Origin: Pectobacterium actinidiae
Lineage (GTDB): Bacteria; Pseudomonadota; Gammaproteobacteria; Enterobacterales; Enterobacteriaceae
Reading direction: 5' to 3'
DNA: 64,000 nt
NCBI RefSeq assembly: GCF_000803315.1
Contig: NZ_JRMH01000001.1
Span: 2,480,001-2,544,000 of the forward strand
Part shown: in pieces, positions 57,895 through 64,000 of the stretch
Numbering within the stretch: position 1 is the stretch's first letter
Layout: each line of letters opens with the position of its first letter
Notes under the pieces: model-generated
The model's input: the letters and a program-made list of their open reading frames with translations, nothing else
Databases searched by the model: none
What the model was told of the DNA's origin: nothing
Translations under genes and position numbers: made by a program

Positions 57895-58902
57895 TTATTC
57901 AGATAGGTGCTCGATATTACCGTGACGTCCAGTAGGCATAGTTACCGAATAATCCTTATCCAGCAACTCAAACGAATAATGTCGCTGAGACGAAAGGATA
58001 ATCTCGCGGTTTTTCGTCACAAAGATGGCTTCAATATCCGGCCGGTTTTGTAGAAAGTAAATACCCGCGTTCACGCCCATACCATAAAGTAGCGTGGTGT
58101 AGATATCACCGTCCAGAGAATCATTAGAGATAACCGTTACGCTATGCAATTCGTTATCCAACGGGTAACCGGTTCGGGGATCGAGAATATGATGATAAAT
58201 ATGGTCGTCCACGGTAAAAAAACGCTCATAGATGCCAGAGGTCACCACTGATTTATTCTTCATCTTAATGATGCCAAGCAGACTATCGCGCTCCGCGAAA
58301 GGCTTCTGTAATCCGACGCTCCATAGCCCTTGCTCATCCGTCAACGCGCTGCCTATCGCCAGCACATTACCGCCAAGATTGATCAGCGCATCCTGAATCG
58401 CGTGTTGATGCAGAACATCCCGGACGATATCGGCAATATAGCCTTTCGCAATCGCGCCCAGATCGATCTCCATTTCGGCGCTTTCTAGCATCACGGCGTG
58501 ACCTTGCTCTCTAAGAATAATGCGTTCGGGATGCGTTAACGCCAGCGCCCGTTGTATCGATGCCTGATCAGGTACCGTGCTGCCGCTAAAACCGATTTTC
58601 CATAGCTTGACGACGGGGCCAATCGCCACATTAAAAGCACTATTTTCAATCAGGCTCACCGCTTTGGCGCGCTTAATCAGCGCAAAGACAACCGGGCTGA
58701 CCGACACATAATCGTTCCCTGCCGCGTGGTTGATGCTCATGACTTCCGACTGCGCCCGATTAACGGTCAGCAAATCTTCGAGCTGCTTGATGCGTTGGAA
58801 AACCTGTCTGACAGCGGTTTCATCATGGACAAACAGTTTGAGCAGGATGGGGCTACCCATCAGATGAACAGAATAGACGTAAGCGTTATCGGCAGAAGGC
58901 AT
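57895..58902 (-). CDS. apbE: FAD:protein FMN transferase (ApbE-like)
   Basis: A 335-residue ApbE family flavinyltransferase. Landmarks are EIDLGAIAKGYIADIV (about residues 150-165), INLGGNVLAIG (about 180) and the metal-binding segment DSLDGDIYTTLL (about 270). There is no signal peptide or lipobox, so it should act in the cytoplasm, unlike periplasmic ApbE for Rnf/Nqr. Its likely client is the adjacent flavin reductase, whose FMN-bind domain carries the DxxTGAT flavinylation motif. Both genes are on the same strand, 103 bases apart. The same pairing is known for Klebsiella NADH:fumarate reductase. Confidence 0.92.
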   Translation of the reverse strand: MPSADNAYVYSVHLMGSPILLKLFVHDETAVRQVFQRIKQLEDLLTVNRAQSEVMSINHAAGNDYVSVSPVVFALIKRAKAVSLIENSAFNVAIGPVVKLWKIGFSGSTVPDQASIQRALALTHPERIILREQGHAVMLESAEMEIDLGAIAKGYIADIVRDVLHQHAIQDALINLGGNVLAIGSALTDEQGLWSVGLQKPFAERDSLLGIIKMKNKSVVTSGIYERFFTVDDHIYHHILDPRTGYPLDNELHSVTVISNDSLDGDIYTTLLYGMGVNAGIYFLQNRPDIEAIFVTKNREIILSSQRHYSFELLDKDYSVTMPTGRHGNIEHLSE

Positions 58903-59004
58903 ACGGTGACTCCCATGAAAGAATGGCGGTAGAGAGGAAATGGCGAGCGCCCTTTCAGACGCCCGCCATTCGTCTTACTCTTTTATCACGTTATCTTCTA
59001 CCAC

Positions 59005-61893
59005 TTACTCTTCTACCAGAATCGGCTGCTTTTCAGCCTTTTTCGACGTAGTTTCAGGCATGGTTTTCGCAAATTTGGCCTGACGCGCCTTCGTCGGGAA
59101 CGCGCCAGAATGACGCGGTGCCCGTGCATAGGCTGCCGCCTGAATCCCAGCCTGAATACCGAAGATAATGATATCCGCTACAGCATTTCCACCAATGCGA
59201 TTCGCCCCGTGGATACCGCCAACCACTTCCCCTGCGGCATAAGCACCGGAGATCGTCTCTTTATGGCAATTCAGCACTTCCGCTTTTTCGTTAATGGTCA
59301 CCCCGCCCATCGTATGATGTACGCCCGGCGCCACCTTAATCGCGTAGTAAGGAGCCTGATTCAACGGATCGCGCATCCCCGTGGTACGACCAAAGTCTTC
59401 ATCGCATTTGTTGGCAATAAAGGCATTGTAACGTTCGAGCGAGGCGTGCAGCGCCAGCTGTGGCATGTCGAGCTTGTCGGCCAGTTCAGCGATACTATCC
59501 GCGCTGACGGTCAGCCCTTGTGCGACATACTCTTCAACGGCCCGATTGCGGTTTCTTACCTGCTCATCGAACAGGATGTACGCGTACTCTTCCGGCAGGT
59601 TGACGATAGCGGACGAGACGTTATCTCGCGTCTCCATTTCGTTAAAGAAACGCTCCCCGCGCTGCGACACCAGAATAGCCCCGCCGCCGCGAATGGATTC
59701 GGAGATCAGATAAGAAGTTGTCTGCTCAACCGTTGGATGGGTTTGAATTTCGCCCATATCCACCGTATTTGCACCGATCTGTTCCAGCAGGCGAATGCCA
59801 CCGCCTGTAGCGCCTTTGTGGTTGGTGGTGACGAAGCCTTTCAGGTCTGGGCGGTATGACTCTACCATCGCCTTATTGGCACTAAAACCGCCCGTGGCGA
59901 CAATCACCGCTTTTGTCGCAATCAGGTTCTCTTCCTGTTCATCATTGATGATTCTAACGGCGGTAACCTTGCCTTTTTCCTGCACAATTTCGGTCACCGA
60001 CGTTTCCAGCAGCACTTCAATATTGTATTTATTGAGGTTCTTAATCAGCCCGCTGACCAGATAGCCGCCCACCGCTGCGCCATTAGCAGGGCGATGCGTT
60101 CTGTCAACGCTCATACCGCCCGTCGTGGTGATATCGCTCAGCTCAATATCGTGCTGCGCCAGCCAGTTAATCGCGTCAGACGCGTGCTCGACGAAATAGT
60201 GCACCAGTGCCGGATTATTCTTTTGCTTTCCGCTTTTCAGGGTTTCGTTATAGAACAGCGTATGGCTATCTTCGATACCTTTGTTTTGCTGGAAGACGGT
60301 TCCCGCCGCGTTCATACCGGCAGAAGCTTTGATAGTGTTGCCGCCGATGACGGGCATCTTTTCAATGACGATAACGCGCGCGCCTTCTTCGCTGGCCTGA
60401 ATCGCCGCAGCCAGCCCCGCACCGCCGCTGCCAATCACCACCACGTCCGCTTCTCGGCGTGCATCCGGGTTACCACCATCGGCAATAATGGCATCCTTGC
60501 TCGACTTCACCATCGCCTTGGTGACGGCCTTTTTAATCGCTTCACTCTGCGCCGTTGCGCCTGTTACGGCGTCAACGTGTGGGCTATTAGTATTCAGAAT
60601 GCGCTCGCGAATAATGTCAAAACTGATTTTCAGTGAATCATCAATATCGCTATTCTCCAACGCAATATCGGCGACTCGATTCTGCTCAAAATGCACAGTG
60701 ATTTGCAGCTCGCTACCGTCATCCTGAACGTTTTCCTGATAAGCCCCGGATTTAAATTTCTTGCCGCTTAAATTCACGTCCCGAATCATGGCTTCAACTA
60801 ATGAAAAGCGCCACAACGGTTCAGGGATCATTAATGTTTCGCGTTTATCGCTGGCAATATAAAGCTCAAGTTTTTCCTGATCGGCAATGCGATCTGTCCA
60901 GTCTGGATACGCAATACAGGCTCTGCCGACCGCAATCAGGTCATAACCATTTTCCAACGCCGCGCCGACGTCTGCCTGGTTGACAATATCCCCTACGCCA
61001 ATCACCGGAATCGCCGCTAATGTCGCGGAACGACGGGCAACATATTTTTTAATCAACGGCGTCGGATCGTTTGTTTCGACAATCGATGAGCGCAGGATAT
61101 TTCCCATAGAGAAGTGAACGTAATCCAGTCCACGCGCCGCTAATTTTTCCAGCAAATAGAGGGAATCATCAAAATGAATGCCGGGTTCTTCGATCTCCTC
61201 CGGTGAGAAACGATAGCCGATGATAAATGAGGGATCGGCGTATTTATCCGCAACCTCGTGGGTGATATCCAATACCGCCAACGGGAAAGCTGCACGTTTG
61301 TCACGGTTACCGCCCCATTTATCAGCGCGCTGATTAGAGTGCGGAGAATAGAATTGCTGAATAAGGTAGGTATTCGCACCATGAATTTCTACGCCATCGA
61401 ATCCCGCCTGAATGGCGCGGCGGACGGCATCACCAAACTTGCCGATCATGGCTTCAACCTCATCGCCCGACAGGGCAACAGGAACGATGGCTCCCGCACG
61501 CGGCGCGGCAATAGCGCTAGGGGCAACGGGCGTCGCACCGCCGATAAAACGCGGTTCGACCATACGGCCACCGTGATAAATTTGCAGGATTGCCGTCGAT
61601 CCCTTTTCTTTAATCGCCGTCGCAATTTTGGTCAGTCCGGCAATTTTGTCGTCGTTGTCTATCCCTATCGCGCCGGGAAAAGCCAACCCTTTGTCATCAA
61701 TAAAACAGCATTCCACAATCACGGTGCCGATGCTGCCGGCTCTGGCCTGATAATATTCCACCAGCTCTTTGGTCACGCTACCATCGTAAAACCCGCTACA
61801 GGTGGTCATCGGTGCCATCAGTACCCGGTTTTTCAGCGTTGCGCCGTTGGGGAGTGTAAAAGCGGCAAATAAATCATGGTGACTATTCTTCAT
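59005..61893 (-). CDS. soluble multidomain NADH-dependent flavin reductase (fumarate/acrylate reductase-like)
   Basis: A 962-residue three-domain flavoenzyme. Residues about 5-345 are an old-yellow-enzyme NADH:flavin oxidoreductase (LMAPMTTCSG, EIHGANTYLIQQFYSPHSNQ). About 385-465 is an FMN-bind domain with D441-A-V-T-G-A-T447, where ApbE attaches FMN. About 475-925 is a fumarate-reductase-type FAD domain (VVVIGSGGAGLAAA, IQTHPTV, IRGGGAIL, APGVHHTMGGV, HGANRIGGNA). There is no signal peptide or haem motif, so it is cytoplasmic. The order resembles the Klebsiella NADH:fumarate oxidoreductase and Vibrio acrylate/cinnamate reductases. Catalytic His and Arg positions are kept, but substrate-clamp residues read L and S where Shewanella fumarate reductase has Met and Thr (alignment by eye). 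I used the ATG at 61893, with GGAG nine bases upstream. Confidence 0.9.
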   Translation of the reverse strand: MKNSHHDLFAAFTLPNGATLKNRVLMAPMTTCSGFYDGSVTKELVEYYQARAGSIGTVIVECCFIDDKGLAFPGAIGIDNDDKIAGLTKIATAIKEKGSTAILQIYHGGRMVEPRFIGGATPVAPSAIAAPRAGAIVPVALSGDEVEAMIGKFGDAVRRAIQAGFDGVEIHGANTYLIQQFYSPHSNQRADKWGGNRDKRAAFPLAVLDITHEVADKYADPSFIIGYRFSPEEIEEPGIHFDDSLYLLEKLAARGLDYVHFSMGNILRSSIVETNDPTPLIKKYVARRSATLAAIPVIGVGDIVNQADVGAALENGYDLIAVGRACIAYPDWTDRIADQEKLELYIASDKRETLMIPEPLWRFSLVEAMIRDVNLSGKKFKSGAYQENVQDDGSELQITVHFEQNRVADIALENSDIDDSLKISFDIIRERILNTNSPHVDAVTGATAQSEAIKKAVTKAMVKSSKDAIIADGGNPDARREADVVVIGSGGAGLAAAIQASEEGARVIVIEKMPVIGGNTIKASAGMNAAGTVFQQNKGIEDSHTLFYNETLKSGKQKNNPALVHYFVEHASDAINWLAQHDIELSDITTTGGMSVDRTHRPANGAAVGGYLVSGLIKNLNKYNIEVLLETSVTEIVQEKGKVTAVRIINDEQEENLIATKAVIVATGGFSANKAMVESYRPDLKGFVTTNHKGATGGGIRLLEQIGANTVDMGEIQTHPTVEQTTSYLISESIRGGGAILVSQRGERFFNEMETRDNVSSAIVNLPEEYAYILFDEQVRNRNRAVEEYVAQGLTVSADSIAELADKLDMPQLALHASLERYNAFIANKCDEDFGRTTGMRDPLNQAPYYAIKVAPGVHHTMGGVTINEKAEVLNCHKETISGAYAAGEVVGGIHGANRIGGNAVADIIIFGIQAGIQAAAYARAPRHSGAFPTKARQAKFAKTMPETTSKKAEKQPILVEE

Positions 61894-62172
61894 AGTGAAT
61901 ACTCCACTTAAAATAAAAATCTTGTTCGAAAAGGCCATGTTTGTTTTTAATCGTTAATTCTTCTGGCTGATAATTTGCGAACTTATTACTTACCAAGTAT
62001 CTATTTTTTTAAATGTTATAAAACGTTTTTTTACTATTTAAACTATTTTGTAGTTCCGCTTTTATTAGGGGTATTCGCACAACTCTTTTTTATATTTAAT
62101 ATTCCACTTACCTTGTTAACATTTATTTATCCTGACCATAACTAATCGGATATTATTGATATTCTGCATAAC

Positions 62173-62208
62173 AAAAAAGCGCCCCAGTCAACAATAAGAC
62201 CGGGGCGC
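62173..62208 (-). terminator. terminator of the LysR-type regulator gene
   Basis: On the minus strand GCGCCCCGGTC and GACTGGGGCGC pair around a TTATTGTT loop, with one G-T pair, and are followed by T6. The flavin reductase start is 280 bases further on, so that gene needs its own promoter. The 280 bases in between are very AT-rich, with no further gene. Confidence 0.88.
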
Positions 62209-62285
62209 AATAAAGTCGGGATAGCGAGAATGACTGGGTGACTCTACACCCGTCAATCAGTTGCTCGGATACAGGATGAAAGCCT

Positions 62286-63188
62286 TTACGCCTGAGCTTG
62301 CAACCACTGCTGTGCCGCGTCAAAAAAGTTCTGCGCCAGCGGCGTTGCTCTGCCAGCTTGGGCCACAACGACGGCAGCGCGGCGGTGCATTGGCGGAAAC
62401 AGCAGCGGTCGCAATTTTAACGCGGGCGTCATGTCTGGGATCAGGCTGCCGTGAGGCACAATGCCGCATCCAAGCCCGACATACGCACTTTGGATCAGTT
62501 GCAATACGGAAGCGCTTTCCACCTTGACCCACGGCGAAACACCCATTTCACGGAAATGGCTATCCAGATAGCGACGGAAATAGCGGCTGGCCTCAGCCAG
62601 ACAGAGCGGAATCTCAGCAAGCGCATCAAGAGGCAGCGGTGTTTCTCCCACCATCTGCGGGAAATGTTGTGGATGGAACAGTAAATCAATGCCCTGCTCC
62701 GTTAACGGCGACGCCTGAAAGTGCAGTTCCTCTAGCGTCGAAAATTCAAAAAAGCCGATACCGACATCGACTGAATGTGCATTCAGCGCTTCCAGCAGTT
62801 GATCCGCACTGAACAGCGAGATCTGAAAATCCAGCTGCGGATAAACCTTGTTCACCGCTGCCAGCAGGCTCGACAGCGCGATACTGCTTTGCGGCACCGC
62901 GCCGATGCGTAATACGCCGCTCACGCCACGTTTCAGCGACGCGACTTCCAGTTTTAGCCCCTGATAAACCGAGACGATTTCCCGCGCCCAGGCCAGCACG
63001 CGTTCACCTTCGGCGGTGAAGCCTTCAAAATTATTACCCCGATTAATTAACGCCAGATCCAGCTCTCGCTCCAGATTTTTCAACCGCATGGAGAGCGTGG
63101 GCTGACTGACAAAACTGGCTTCCGCTGCCCGGCCAAAATGGCGCTCTTTCTCCAGATTGCACAGGTATTGCAGTTGCTTAATATCCAT
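62286..63188 (-). CDS. LysR-family transcriptional regulator
   Basis: A 300-residue regulator with an N-terminal winged helix (MDIKQLQYLCNLEKERHFGR, then AAEASFVSQPTLSMRLKNLE) and a periplasmic-binding-fold effector domain (about residues 90-290). The N-terminal half resembles the OxyR/CynR-like subgroup, but no redox cysteine pair is evident in the effector domain. The ATG at 63188 fits the family; the frame is open 35 codons further upstream. It probably controls the flavin reductase/apbE genes downstream or the divergent molybdoenzyme gene. Effector unknown. Confidence 0.88.
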   Translation of the reverse strand: MDIKQLQYLCNLEKERHFGRAAEASFVSQPTLSMRLKNLERELDLALINRGNNFEGFTAEGERVLAWAREIVSVYQGLKLEVASLKRGVSGVLRIGAVPQSSIALSSLLAAVNKVYPQLDFQISLFSADQLLEALNAHSVDVGIGFFEFSTLEELHFQASPLTEQGIDLLFHPQHFPQMVGETPLPLDALAEIPLCLAEASRYFRRYLDSHFREMGVSPWVKVESASVLQLIQSAYVGLGCGIVPHGSLIPDMTPALKLRPLLFPPMHRRAAVVVAQAGRATPLAQNFFDAAQQWLQAQA

Positions 63189-63348
63189 CGTCAGACTCTG
63201 TAGTGGGTAAGCGGCAAGTATATACTGATAAACTGATAAATCGCCTCTATCCCACCATAGCCGCATTTGATTAGACGCGATCGCTGGCGGCACCTAAACT
63301 TCCCTTAAGAGCAAATATTTAAAATTTTGTTCACATAAAAAAAACAAA

Positions 63349-63467
63349 CCCTAAATAATTCGAGTTTCAGGACGGCGGCAACGCAGCGAGTCCCCAGGAG
63401 CTTACTCAAGTAAGTGACTGGGGTGAGCGAGGCAGCCAACACACCTGCAACTTGAAGTATGACGGGT
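63349..63467. repeat. full-length ERIC element
   Basis: It contains the classic ERIC core, GAGTCCCCAGGAGCTTACTC and AAGTAAGTGACTGGGGTGAG, between the arms CCCTAAATAATTCGAGTTTC and TGCAACTTGAAGTATGACGG. It ends 22 bases before the start of the molybdoenzyme gene, so it will be transcribed into the leader if the promoter lies to its left. Confidence 0.95.
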
Positions 63468-63488
63468 TTATTCACCTGCGGAACGTCT

Positions 63489-64000
63489 ATGAAATTCAAA
63501 CCATCAATCAAGCCATACCGCAATGCGGCTGGCGGCTGGGGCTCGTTGGAAGCCACCACGCGTTTTGTTCTCGACAGCAAGCAAGCGCTGAAAAATATCC
63601 GAAACTTGTTACGGGTCAATAAATCGAAAGGATTTGACTGCCCCGGCTGTGCCTGGGGTGATGACAACAGCAGCACGTTCAGTTTCTGTGAAAACGGCGC
63701 GAAAGCGGTCAGTTGGGAAGCCACGCGCAAAGCGGTCGATCTGGATTTTTTCGCCGCTCACAGCGTGACGACGCTACGTCAGCAAAGTAATTATTTCCTT
63801 GAGTATCAGGGGCGCTTAACCCACCCGATGCGCTACGACCGCGCCAGCGATCGCTATGTCCCTATCGATTGGGACGCCGCATATGCGCTGATCGCTCAGC
63901 ATATCAATAATATGGCACACCCCAATCAGGTGGAGCTTTATACCTCCGGCCGTGCCAGCAATGAAGCCTCTTATCTGTATCAGCTTTTTGGCCGTATGCT
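63489..64000 (+). CDS. YdeP/FdhF-like molybdopterin oxidoreductase, 3'-truncated by the window
   Basis: The first 170 codons of a large oxidoreductase. The N-terminus MKFKPSIKPYRNAAGGWGSL is followed by GFDCPGCAWGDD (about residues 57-68), SFCENGAKAVSWE and ELYTSGRASNEASYLYQLFG. These match the FdhF-like molybdopterin oxidoreductase family that includes E. coli YdeP, linked there to acid resistance. Further cofactor-binding motifs lie outside the window. An ERIC element sits directly upstream, and the LysR gene is divergent. The physiological substrate is unknown. Confidence 0.88.
   Translation, partial: MKFKPSIKPYRNAAGGWGSLEATTRFVLDSKQALKNIRNLLRVNKSKGFDCPGCAWGDDNSSTFSFCENGAKAVSWEATRKAVDLDFFAAHSVTTLRQQSNYFLEYQGRLTHPMRYDRASDRYVPIDWDAAYALIAQHINNMAHPNQVELYTSGRASNEASYLYQLFGRM

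Noticed and set aside
61258..61872. 204-codon plus-strand frame opposite the flavin reductase
   Set aside because: Antisense shadow of the old-yellow-enzyme domain, with no start signal or domain.

Overview
The window is a chromosomal segment of an enterobacterial plant pathogen, almost certainly Pectobacterium (soft-rot Pectobacteriaceae). Pointers are an endoglucanase that looks like CelV of P. carotovorum, enterobacterial ERIC repeats, and a backbone whose gene order largely follows the E. coli 29-32 min region. No rRNA, tRNA, insertion sequence, prophage or CRISPR array was seen.

Layout. 1-9.9 kb: an EAL-domain c-di-GMP phosphodiesterase (probably cut at its 5' end), an EcsC-family protein, hrpA, azoR, and the envelope pair ydbH-ynbE without ydbL. 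10.3-13.9 kb: two tandem, equally long PAS-containing chemoreceptors placed between ydbH and ldhA. 14-19 kb: ldhA, a DUF333 lipoprotein (YdbJ-like), a small lipoprotein, ttcA preceded by a well-initiated short ORF, a 58-residue proline-rich protein, the anaerobic sRNA FnrS with its FNR site, and zntB. 19-22.3 kb: mppA and mpaA (murein peptide use) and tpx. 22.3-25.8 kb: a two-gene cassette (DprA-like protein plus a RecQ-type helicase fused to a phosphoribosyltransferase domain) between tpx and tyrR, which adjoin in E. coli. 25.8-31.6 kb: tyrR, an exported M20 peptidase, ycjF, ycjX.

31.9-42.6 kb holds a contact-dependent inhibition / two-partner secretion locus: cdiB, an HlyC-like acyltransferase (cdiC), a 2601-residue cdiA with a C-terminal deaminase-like toxin, and a candidate immunity gene, followed by a lipoprotein gene. 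The locus lies between ycjXF and pspABC, which belong to one envelope-stress regulon. 43.4-46 kb: pspC, pspB, pspA, and divergent pspF, with a sigma-54 promoter and a PspF-site candidate between them. 46-50.6 kb: celV, an extra 2-isopropylmalate synthase gene and a divergent AraC-type regulator. RyhB, with a Fur box, lies between that regulator and sapABCDF-fabI. 57-64 kb: a small conserved-looking protein of unknown role, apbE, a multidomain soluble flavin reductase (OYE + FMN-bind + fumarate-reductase-like FAD domain), a LysR regulator, an ERIC element, and the 5' part of a YdeP/FdhF-like molybdopterin oxidoreductase.

Themes: envelope stress and envelope traffic (psp, ycjXF, ydbH/ynbE, sap, mppA/mpaA), anaerobic metabolism (ldhA, fnrS, the flavin reductase with ApbE, the YdeP-like enzyme), iron control (ryhB), and accessory cargo for competition and plant attack (cdi, recQ-PRT/dprA, celV). 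All names come from reading the translated sequences and recalled family features; no database search was run.
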